A DNA stretch of 6,685 nucleotides from Eshraghiella sp050874365 (GTDB lineage: Bacteria; Bacillota; Clostridia; Lachnospirales; Lachnospiraceae): contig JBNMKN010000104.1 in assembly GCA_050874365.1 (NCBI GenBank), forward strand, positions 1 to 6,685, written 5' to 3'. The position numbers were made by a program, and so were the translations under genes. Below the pieces are notes generated by a model. That model was not told the origin of the DNA. It did not search any database and worked only from the letters and a program-made list of their open reading frames with translations. Shown here in pieces: positions 1 to 4,652 of this stretch (position 1 is the stretch's first letter; each line of letters starts with the position of its first letter).

Positions 1-902
1 ATCGGTAAAATAACACAATTCATCTCGTTAATCAGTGTATCAAGTATGCGGGGAAGTGCTTCAACGGTTGCTTCATGACCGCTGCCGTCATGCATAAGAA
101 CAACACTCACGTCCTTATTTCTGACCCCGTTTATTACGTTATTATATACCTGCTCGCTTGTAATTGAACCGTTTCCGTCACCGGATGATACATTCCAGTC
201 GTAGTAGGTAAGTCCCTTTGATTTAACATAAGGAATATATTCTGTTTTCATTCTTTCATCGGCAAAACTTGTAGATGAGCCTCCGGGGAACCTTGATACA
301 AAAGGCTTAAAGCCTGTTAATTCATATACATAGTTGTACACGCTGTCAATATCTTCTTTAAAAGTGTCAAGGGACTGGTATATATTGGCTCTTGAGTGGG
401 TGAATGAATGTATTCCCAGTGTATGGTCTTTTGCAAGAATGGCATTATATTGTTCCTTGGCAAAATCTTTGCTTGGGGAATATTCGGCAACCACAAAAAA
501 TGTTGCTTTGACACCGTATTTATCAAGGGTATCAAGTACCGTAGGAGTAAGAGTGCCTGAGCCGTCATCAAAAGTCAGATATACTATCTTTTGTCCATTC
601 TCCTTTGCATTAATGGCAAGCTGATTGTATTTGCTATCACGTAGTATATCAGGATTTTCGGTGGTTTCTTCCTCCGTTGTGGTAGGGATTTCGGATGTAG
701 TCTCTTTCACATTATCTGTTGTTTTTCCTACATCTGATGTAGGGAAAACAACGGATGTAGTATTGGATGTAGGATTTGTATCCGTTTTTTTTGTATCGCC
801 TGATTTGTCCGGTTTCTTTAGCAAAAGTAAAACCACTAATACAAGTGCTGTCACAAGAGAAACGGACAGGATAATTATGGTGATTTTTTGTTTTCTTTTC
901 AT
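1..902 (-). CDS. Membrane-anchored polysaccharide deacetylase (NodB/CE4 family), 3' end cut by window
   Basis: The minus-strand frame from the ATG at 902 is open to the window edge, giving 300 visible residues. An MKRKQK start and a hydrophobic segment (about 7-28) form a signal anchor, so the enzyme should sit outside the membrane. Residues 35-88 are a Thr/Ser/Glu-rich linker. The catalytic domain follows, with all CE4 motifs visible: TFDDG (D112 as base, D113 as metal ligand), HSFTH (H165 and H169 as metal ligands), RFPGG (204-208), DWN (235-237) and LMHD (H271). In this family these residues bind a divalent metal and remove N- or O-acetyl groups from peptidoglycan, chitin-like or other glycans; the substrate here cannot be told. 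The domain is nearly complete at the edge, so probably only a few tens of residues are missing. No Shine-Dalgarno sequence precedes the ATG, but the promoter position explains this. The start is supported by the positively charged N-terminus directly before the membrane segment. Confidence 0.93.
   Translation of the reverse strand, partial: MKRKQKITIIILSVSLVTALVLVVLLLLKKPDKSGDTKKTDTNPTSNTTSVVFPTSDVGKTTDNVKETTSEIPTTTEEETTENPDILRDSKYNQLAINAKENGQKIVYLTFDDGSGTLTPTVLDTLDKYGVKATFFVVAEYSPSKDFAKEQYNAILAKDHTLGIHSFTHSRANIYQSLDTFKEDIDSVYNYVYELTGFKPFVSRFPGGSSTSFADERMKTEYIPYVKSKGLTYYDWNVSSGDGNGSITSEQVYNNVINGVRNKDVSVVLMHDGSGHEATVEALPRILDTLINEMNCVILP
721..749. repeat. Near-perfect palindrome in the deacetylase linker
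   Basis: Two 14-base arms (721-734 and 736-749) flank one base and match at 13 of 14 positions. The sequence lies in the codons for the Thr/Ser-rich linker, around residues 52-61. The octamer GGATGTAG on the plus strand recurs at 693-700, 753-760 and 765-772, with a variant TGATGTAG inside the palindrome (735-742). The linker therefore seems built from copies of one short unit, and the palindrome may be a by-product of that expansion. Confidence 0.7.
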
Positions 903-909
903 ATTTTGT

Positions 910-938
910 ATTATAAAGCGGAGATAAATACATGTCAA
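910..938 (-). promoter_or_regulatory. Sigma-A promoter of the deacetylase, predicted leaderless
   Basis: Read on the minus strand, TTGACA (938-933) and TATAAT (915-910) are both perfect consensus and are separated by 17 bp. Only 7 nt lie between the -10 box and the ATG at 902, so transcription should begin at about 904-902, at or within two bases of the start codon. This matches the absence of a ribosome binding site. Confidence 0.85.
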
Positions 939-990
939 ACAGCCGAAAGTTACATAGCTAAAGATTAATAAAAAAATATTCGGAAACATA

Positions 991-1019
991 TTGACAGAAA
1001 AATAACAATATGGTATAGT
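991..1019 (+). promoter_or_regulatory. Extended -10 promoter of tRNA-Gly
   Basis: TTGACA (991-996) is followed after 17 bp by TATAGT (1014-1019). A TG pair at 1011-1012, one base before the -10 box, makes it an extended -10. The predicted start is about 1026, giving a 5' leader of roughly 27 nt before the mature tRNA. It diverges from the deacetylase promoter, with 52 bp between the two -35 boxes. Confidence 0.85.
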
Positions 1020-1020
1020 C

Positions 1021-1048
1021 TTACTTGCGTTGTGAGTGACGCAAGTAA
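1021..1048. repeat. Perfect 10-bp inverted repeat over the tRNA-Gly transcription start
   Basis: TTACTTGCGT (1021-1030) and ACGCAAGTAA (1039-1048) are exact reverse complements with an 8-base loop. The repeat begins two bases after the -10 box and ends four bases before the mature tRNA 5' end. If transcription starts near 1026, only the inner 5 bp (TGCGT/ACGCA) could fold in the precursor, so the full symmetry exists only in DNA. It could be an operator or a leader hairpin; no regulator can be named. Confidence 0.8.
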
Positions 1049-1052
1049 CAAT

Positions 1053-1124
1053 GCGCGAGTGGCTCAGTGGTGGAGCGTCTCCTTGCCAAGGAGAAGGTCG
1101 CGGGTTCGATCCCCGTCTCGCGCT
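1053..1124 (+). tRNA. tRNA-Gly, anticodon GCC
   Basis: The 72-nt gene folds as a normal cloverleaf. The acceptor stem pairs GCGCGAG (1053-1059) with CTCGCGC (1117-1123), with discriminator T1124. The D stem is GCTC/GAGC (1062-1065 with 1073-1076). The anticodon stem is TCTCC/GGAGA around the loop TTGCCAA, placing the anticodon GCC at 1085-1087. The variable loop has five bases. The T stem (1100-1104 with 1112-1116) has one G-T pair and encloses TTCGATC. It decodes GGC and GGU glycine codons. The 3' CCA is not encoded and must be added by a nucleotidyltransferase. Confidence 0.98.
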
Positions 1125-1140
1125 TATTTTTATGCCTAAG

Positions 1141-1196
1141 AGGTGGTCTGTGTTTGGTGTATCAGCAGGTGGTATATTGTACACAGACCACTTTTT
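1141..1196 (+). terminator. Rho-independent terminator of tRNA-Gly
   Basis: GTGGTCTGTGT (1143-1153) pairs perfectly with ACACAGACCAC (1181-1191), and TTTTT follows at 1192-1196. The 11-bp stem is strong, but the 27-nt loop (1154-1180) is long for a simple terminator. It separates the tRNA transcript from the repeat region downstream. Confidence 0.85.
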
Positions 1197-1287
1197 GTGA
1201 AAAGATAGGGTGAGGAATCTCATCTTATTTAGCAAAAGTTGGAATCTAAGACTACTAAAGCCCACACTCAATTGGTTCAAGGGGAAA

Positions 1288-1482
1288 GGTAGAAAAACTC
1301 AAACTTGCAGGGAGTGAAAATCTACCTAATCGGAGGTCAAACGGGGAAAAGGTAGAAAAATACGAAGCTGTGGTCTGCAAAAATCTACCCAACAAGCAGT
1401 CAATCAAAGAAAAGGTAGAAAACGTCATCCCCGTAGTTCAAAAAAATCTACCCAACCATCCGAAAACCACAAAAAGGGTAGA
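1288..1482 (+). repeat. Diverged 63-bp tandem array of alternating GGTAGA/TCTACC blocks
   Basis: GGTAGA starts at 1288, 1351, 1414 and 1477, and its reverse complement TCTACC starts at 1321, 1384 and 1447. Every like-to-like interval is exactly 63 bp, with internal steps of 33 and 30. Each block is flanked by runs of A: A-run, GGTAGA, A-run, then A-run, TCTACC(C)AA. Between these anchors the units diverge; units 2 and 3 share about two-thirds of their bases by hand count. The fourth unit has lost its TCTACC partner where the C-rich tract begins. The period is close to six helical turns at 10.5 bp per turn, and equals 21 codons. In the open frame each unit reads as a 21-residue repeat with conserved KVE and NLP. 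Whether the array is a protein-binding array, an RNA hairpin series or a decayed coding repeat cannot be decided here. Confidence 0.88.
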
Positions 1483-1508
1483 CACCCAACCAGAACACTA
1501 TACTCTCA

Positions 1509-1559
1509 CCCCCTCACTCCCACCTCCCGCAGCCCTCACTCCCCCATCCCTTTCACCCC
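1509..1559 (-). other. Putative G-quadruplex tract (G-rich on the minus strand)
   Basis: The plus strand has seven C runs of three to five bases at 1509-1513, 1519-1521, 1526-1528, 1533-1535, 1541-1545, 1548-1550 and 1556-1559. The gaps between them are 5, 4, 4, 5, 2 and 5 bases. The minus strand therefore meets the usual G3+N1-7 rule several times over, and the plus strand could form an i-motif. The 11-mer CCCTCACTCCC occurs at 1511-1521 and again at 1533-1543, so part of the tract is a 22-bp duplication. Actual folding is inferred. Confidence 0.75.
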
Positions 1560-1678
1560 GTAATCCCTTAACCACTAGAGAAAAAAGAGCAACCTAGTTT
1601 AGAAACCAGGACAACAAAGCTTCTTGAAGCATTTATCAATGTATATTTCTATTTTCCCCATCCCCCACTAAATATTAA

Positions 1679-1706
1679 TTGACATTAATTTTTAGAAGTA
1701 TAAAAT
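1679..1706 (+). promoter_or_regulatory. Promoter of the nitroreductase operon
   Basis: A perfect TTGACA (1679-1684) is followed after 16 bp by TAAAAT (1701-1706), one mismatch from consensus; an overlapping TATAAA at 1699-1704 is also possible. The predicted start, about 1713, leaves a very short leader holding little more than the ribosome site. Confidence 0.75.
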
Positions 1707-1715
1707 AGAAAGAGT

Positions 1716-1720
1716 AAGGA
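1716..1720 (+). promoter_or_regulatory. Ribosome binding site that favours the ATG at 1729
   Basis: AAGGA lies 8 nt before the ATG at 1729 but only 2 nt before the upstream in-frame ATG at 1723. Normal spacing favours 1729. Confidence 0.65.
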
Positions 1721-1728
1721 TTATGATT

Positions 1729-2322
1729 ATGAAACGGAATGTCATTGAAGAACGCAGGAGTATCAGAAGATACAAAAGTAAGAGCGTCAGCAGAGAAGAG
1801 ATTGAACAGTTAGTGGAAGCGGCGGCACTTGCGCCATCGGCGAAGAACCGTCAGCCATGGAAATATATTGTGTATACCGGAATGGAAAAAGACAGGTTGC
1901 TTGAGGCAATGGAGGAAGGACTTAATGAGGAGCAGAGAGATAACAGGCTGCTGCCAAAGTCTGCCTTTGGACTTCTTGACGCCTTTAATACCCTTCGCAT
2001 TATGAGAGAGGCTCCCGTTGTCATTATCGTTATGAATACTAACGGACAGTCACCCTATGAGGATATAGATGCAGATGGGAGAGTTACGGAAATCTGTGAT
2101 TCCATGTCGATTGGGGCATCCATACAGAATATGCTTTTGAAAGCAACAGAAATAGGGCTTGGAACCCTGTGGATAGCAAATATATGTTTTGCTTATGAGA
2201 AGATGAATGGTGTTATTAATGCACCGGGTCAGTTGGTAGGTGCCGTTGCAGTCGGATATGCAGATGAAGCACCGCAGAAAAGACCAAGAAAAATATTAGA
2301 AGAAATACTTGAATACAGATAA
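1729..2322 (+). CDS. Nitroreductase-family FMN oxidoreductase
   Basis: This 197-residue protein has the normal length and motifs of the FMN-dependent nitroreductase family, which uses NAD(P)H to reduce nitro compounds, quinones or related acceptors as a dimer in the cytoplasm. RRSIRRY (9-15) and the APSAKNRQPW block (35-44) match the N-terminal FMN-phosphate-binding motifs. SIQNMLLKATEIGLGTLWIAN (131-151) matches the helix and loop that complete the flavin pocket. VGYADEAPQKRPRK (175-188) is the usual C-terminal signature, a variant of VGYPxExPxxKPR. The physiological substrate cannot be inferred; many members are named only from activity on drugs. The start at 1729 is preferred over 1723 on ribosome-site spacing. 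It is the first gene of a probable five-gene operon, 28 bp ahead of the next gene. No key residue appears to be missing. Confidence 0.92.
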   Translation: MKRNVIEERRSIRRYKSKSVSREEIEQLVEAAALAPSAKNRQPWKYIVYTGMEKDRLLEAMEEGLNEEQRDNRLLPKSAFGLLDAFNTLRIMREAPVVIIVMNTNGQSPYEDIDADGRVTEICDSMSIGASIQNMLLKATEIGLGTLWIANICFAYEKMNGVINAPGQLVGAVAVGYADEAPQKRPRKILEEILEYR

Positions 2323-2350
2323 TTGATTTAAGTATAGTGGAGGTTAATAT

Positions 2351-2722
2351 ATGATTTTAGCTTTTTTAGTTTGTGTGGCGGTAGCGATTGGTTATCTGGT
2401 AATGGGAATCGCTATACGCAAATCAGACAAACCGGCAGGCTATTATACTTTTGTTAAGAAGCCGGAAGTAGATGATGTAAAAAAATATAATAACGAAGTA
2501 TCGGTTTTGTGGTACATAGCATCTGTACTGATGATAGGAAATGCCGTGCCTTTGTTGTTTCTTGAAAAGGATTCACCGGAACTTGTTGCAGTATGGATAG
2601 TATGTTTATTCTGGATAGTAGTATTGGTATCTGCCTATAAGATTATTGAATATGTGCGCAGTGTAAACAGAAGAAGAAGGAGACGAAGAATAAGAAGAAT
2701 AGGAAGAATAATAAGACGCTAG
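2351..2722 (+). CDS. Small three-helix membrane protein with Arg-rich tail, unknown function
   Basis: I do not recognise this 123-residue protein with confidence. Three hydrophobic segments are visible, at about 2-22, 50-71 and 77-97. The segment between the first two contains GYYTFVKKPEVDDVKKYN, which loosely recalls small DUF3784-type membrane proteins; that resemblance is weak. The last 17 residues hold 12 arginines, beginning with seven in a row, encoded mostly by AGA in a purine-only stretch. By the positive-inside rule the tail should be cytoplasmic, where it could touch phospholipid, nucleic acid or another protein. The start has an excellent GGAGG (2339-2343) 7 nt upstream. The gene sits 28 bp after the nitroreductase gene and 21 bp before the next start, so co-transcription is likely. 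Confidence 0.8.
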   Translation: MILAFLVCVAVAIGYLVMGIAIRKSDKPAGYYTFVKKPEVDDVKKYNNEVSVLWYIASVLMIGNAVPLLFLEKDSPELVAVWIVCLFWIVVLVSAYKIIEYVRSVNRRRRRRRIRRIGRIIRR

Positions 2723-2731
2723 TTTATGCGT

Positions 2732-2737
2732 GGAAGG
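2732..2737 (+). promoter_or_regulatory. Ribosome binding site that favours the ATG at 2744
   Basis: GGAAGG lies 6 nt before the ATG at 2744. The upstream in-frame ATG at 2726 has only the AGA/ATA-rich end of the preceding gene in front of it and would place this site inside the coding sequence. Confidence 0.7.
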
Positions 2738-2743
2738 TTTACA

Positions 2744-3643
2744 ATGACTGTAACTGATAATAAAGCACATTACCATCTGCCGGGATTATTTGAATTCTAT
2801 GAATTGTATAAGGCATTTCTGCCGCTTTTTTATGAACACCGGGAATATTTTTACGAATGGTGTGATATAGGCTCTGTATATGGTGCTCCTTCAGATTGTG
2901 TCTGGGGCGGAGGACGTGTGGGTTTTGGGGGAGAGAACGTAGATGAGGTACATGCACTTCTTAAGGAATACGGAATCTCCGCAAGACTTACCTTCAGCAA
3001 TTCATTGCTTAGAGAGGAACATCTGTCAGACAGAAAATGCAACAGGTTATGCAGGCTGTTTGAAGATTCCGAAAACGGTATCATCATTTATTCCGATTTA
3101 TTAATGGAATATCTTAAAAAAAATTATCCGAAGTTCTATTATGTGTCCTCCACAACCAAAGTGATTACAGAATTTGATGAATTTGTGAAAGAGACTGACA
3201 GAGAGGATTTCCGTTATGTCGTACCCGATTTCAGACTTAATAAGAAGTTTGACAGACTAAGTACATTAACGGAAGAACAAAAGAAAAAAACAGAGTTTCT
3301 TTGTAACGAATGTTGCAATTTCGGATGTACCGACAGAAAAGCGTGTTACGAGAGCGTCAGCCGCAAATCCCTTGGAGAAGCAGGTGCAGAGCATTATTGC
3401 ACATCACCTGATGCAGGAGAGGGTTATATTTTTTCAAAGGCAATGGTTAATCCGGGATTTATAGGTACGGAGGATATTAAAAATGTCTATATGCCGATGG
3501 GCTTTTCTGATTTTAAAATAGAAGGACGGGGACTTGGAAGTGCCCTTATTTTGGAATTTTTACTGTATTATATGACTAAACCGGAGTACCAGTTAAAGGT
3601 CAGGGAAGCAGTTTATCTTGATAATATGCTGGATTTATTTTAG
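2744..3643 (+). CDS. U32/UbiU-like cysteine-rich protein, probable Fe-S barrel
   Basis: The 299-residue soluble protein has hallmarks of the U32 (COG0826) group, although overall divergence is high. YGAPSDCVWGGGRVGFG (46-62) fits the early barrel motif usually read as YGADAVYxGG. RLTFSN (81-86) and IIIYSDLLMEYLKKNYP (113-129) fit the following strand-helix units. GFSDFKIEGR (253-262) matches the family's GVDSFKIEGR signature. A dense cluster, C187, C190, C191, C195 and C201, with C219 further on, lies where relatives hold [4Fe-4S] ligands. Characterised members include UbiU/UbiV (oxygen-independent hydroxylation with prephenate as oxygen donor), RlhA and TrhP (RNA hydroxylation). Peptidase activity in the family is rarely proven. 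This gene's reaction is unknown. Placement beside a flavin reductase fits a redox role, which is inference. An alternative start at 2726 adds six residues. Confidence 0.65.
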   Translation: MTVTDNKAHYHLPGLFEFYELYKAFLPLFYEHREYFYEWCDIGSVYGAPSDCVWGGGRVGFGGENVDEVHALLKEYGISARLTFSNSLLREEHLSDRKCNRLCRLFEDSENGIIIYSDLLMEYLKKNYPKFYYVSSTTKVITEFDEFVKETDREDFRYVVPDFRLNKKFDRLSTLTEEQKKKTEFLCNECCNFGCTDRKACYESVSRKSLGEAGAEHYCTSPDAGEGYIFSKAMVNPGFIGTEDIKNVYMPMGFSDFKIEGRGLGSALILEFLLYYMTKPEYQLKVREAVYLDNMLDLF

Positions 3644-3656
3644 AAAACTTACAGAT

Positions 3657-3663
3657 AAGGAGG
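3657..3663 (+). promoter_or_regulatory. Ribosome binding site that sets the start at 3672
   Basis: AAGGAGG lies 8 nt before the ATG at 3672. A longer in-frame reading from 3618 would overlap the preceding gene and has no such site, so the shorter start is chosen. Confidence 0.85.
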
Positions 3664-3671
3664 ATTTTGTA

Positions 3672-4067
3672 ATGAAAAGTGTTAAACCGGGAAGAGGTCC
3701 CTCTAAACTTAATATGGTAAGTGCCATAGGCGCGGCGGTGTTCGGAGTATTCTGGTGCGTGATTGCGGTTGCAATCGGAGGAGGCTTTATGCTGCCTTTC
3801 GGAATTGTTTTTATAGTAATCGCCATCGCTATGGCGGTATACTCACACCATAATGCAACAGCAAAGGACAGATATTCAATTCTTGATATTGTTGACGAAA
3901 ATGAGGAAAAAGACCCATTGAATGAACAATACGGAAGAAAAAAAGAAGAGTATGACAGGCGTAATAATGCCGGTGGAGCAGAAGTGAATTTTTGTCCATA
4001 TTGTGGTAAACAGTTGGAAAAAGGATTTGATTTTTGCCCAAAATGCGGTAAAAAATTACCCCAATAG
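3672..4067 (+). CDS. Two-helix membrane protein with C-terminal zinc ribbon
   Basis: The 131-residue protein starts with a basic segment (MKSVKPGRGPSK) and then has two hydrophobic helices, at about 15-36 and 39-57, joined by a tight Gly-rich turn. A charged, probably cytoplasmic region (60-105) follows, rich in Glu, Lys and Arg. The tail holds CPYCGK (108-113) and CPKCGKK (122-128), two CxxC knuckles typical of the short zinc-ribbon domains found at the ends of many Firmicute membrane proteins. Four cysteines (108, 111, 122, 125) should bind one zinc ion. Such ribbons are thought to mediate protein contacts; no enzymatic role is visible. It lies 28 bp after the U32-like gene and 17 bp before the acetyltransferase start, within the same probable operon. 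Function is unknown. Confidence 0.85.
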   Translation: MKSVKPGRGPSKLNMVSAIGAAVFGVFWCVIAVAIGGGFMLPFGIVFIVIAIAMAVYSHHNATAKDRYSILDIVDENEEKDPLNEQYGRKKEEYDRRNNAGGAEVNFCPYCGKQLEKGFDFCPKCGKKLPQ

Positions 4068-4072
4068 AGAAT

Positions 4073-4077
4073 AGGAG
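4073..4077 (+). promoter_or_regulatory. Ribosome binding site that sets the start at 4085
   Basis: AGGAG lies 7 nt before the ATG at 4085. A TTG at 4079 is in frame but only one base after this site, so it is unlikely to be used. Confidence 0.8.
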
Positions 4078-4084
4078 ATTGAAG

Positions 4085-4555
4085 ATGCAGATTAGAAAAG
4101 CCGTAGAAAAGGATATTGACAGAATTAATGAGTTACTGGGACAGGTTCTTGAAATACATGCGGATATAAGGCCGGATATTTTCATACCCGGTACAACTAA
4201 GTACACTAATGCGGAACTTGCAGATATGATGAAGGATGATAATAAGCCGATTTATGTTGCGGTGGATGACGAAGATTATGTTATGGGATATGCTTTCTGT
4301 CAGATAAGAAAACAGCCTTTTTCAAATAATATGATACAGTTTGACACGATGTTCATAGATGATTTGTGCGTGGATGCAGGAATCAGGGGAAAACATATAG
4401 GCGAGGCTTTATTCGGATTTGTAAAAGAAGAAGCTAAGAGGCGTAATTGTTATGATGTGACCCTTAATGTCTGGGAGGGGAACGACAGCGCAAGACATTT
4501 TTACGATAAAATGGGGTTAAAAGTAAAAGAAAGCCAGTTGGAAATTATACTTTAA
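4085..4555 (+). CDS. GNAT-family N-acetyltransferase
   Basis: The 156-residue protein has the length and fold pattern of a single-domain GCN5-related acetyltransferase, which moves an acetyl group from acetyl-CoA to an amine. MQIRKAVEKDIDRINELL is the usual first strand and helix. IDDLCVDAGIRGKHIGEALF (91-110) is motif A, with RGKHIG (101-106) as the Q/RxxGxG/A loop that binds the pyrophosphate of CoA. LNVWEGNDSARHFYDKMGLK (127-146) is motif B, with Asn and Tyr in the common positions. The acceptor could be a small molecule or a protein amine and cannot be assigned. It is the last gene of the run; no clear terminator is seen after its stop codon. Confidence 0.92.
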   Translation: MQIRKAVEKDIDRINELLGQVLEIHADIRPDIFIPGTTKYTNAELADMMKDDNKPIYVAVDDEDYVMGYAFCQIRKQPFSNNMIQFDTMFIDDLCVDAGIRGKHIGEALFGFVKEEAKRRNCYDVTLNVWEGNDSARHFYDKMGLKVKESQLEIIL

Positions 4556-4601
4556 TTTTACATAAATAATATTTTAGCGAGATAGTTAGTTTACTTTCTT
4601 T

Positions 4602-4630
4602 TTGATAAATTTTTTCTTGTAAGAAATAAT
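4602..4630 (+). promoter_or_regulatory. Probable promoter of the phosphoesterase gene
   Basis: TTGATA (4602-4607) and AATAAT (4625-4630) each differ from consensus at one base and lie 17 bp apart. The predicted start, near 4637, leaves a leader of about 16 nt that holds GGAAGG (4639-4644), 8 nt before the ATG at 4653. The 97-bp spacer after the acetyltransferase has no evident terminator, so some read-through is possible. Confidence 0.6.
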
Positions 4631-4652
4631 TACGAAAAGGAAGGAAAACAAT

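Larger units (their letters stand above)
1197..1678. other. Gene-poor, repeat-rich intergenic region
   Basis: No convincing gene is visible in about 480 bases. The region holds, in order, unremarkable AT-rich sequence to about 1280, a 63-bp phased array (1288-1482), a C-rich tract (1509-1559) and a short spacer with two weak hairpins (1593-1610 and 1619-1630, neither with a T tract). One plus-strand frame is open from just after a TAA near 1255 to a TAG at 1595-1597, but it has no ATG and no ribosome site. Its first possible start is a GTG at 1370, inside the array. Composition differs sharply from the flanking genes. Confidence 0.75.

Noticed and set aside
334..927. Two plus-strand open frames (334-624 and 625-927)
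   Set aside because: They are antisense to the deacetylase, whose catalytic motifs are intact on the minus strand.
1053..1124. tRNA-Gly as a phage or island attachment site
   Set aside because: No second copy of the tRNA 3' end and no integrase gene are present in the window, so integration is not supported.
1288..1482. CRISPR array
   Set aside because: The conserved blocks are only 6 bp plus A runs, they alternate in orientation, and the stretches between them are related to each other, unlike unique spacers between identical repeats.
1370..1597. Open frame of 75 codons starting at GTG in the repeat region
   Set aside because: It begins inside the second 63-bp unit with no ribosome site, and its second half is Pro/Thr-rich only because of the C-rich tract. 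Listed as a finding rather than a gene.
1593..1630. Two small hairpins before the nitroreductase promoter
   Set aside because: Short or mismatched stems and no T tract, so neither is supported as a terminator or riboswitch.
3618..3671. Longer N-terminus for the zinc-ribbon protein
   Set aside because: It would overlap the preceding gene, lacks a ribosome site, and the ATG at 3672 has an ideal AAGGAGG.
3821..3836. Hairpin CGCCAT-CGCT-ATGGCG
   Set aside because: Only 6 bp, inside membrane-helix codons; expected by chance in a window of this size.
3829..4206. Minus-strand open frame of 125 codons
   Set aside because: It is antisense to the zinc-ribbon and acetyltransferase genes, which have good ribosome sites and clear domains.
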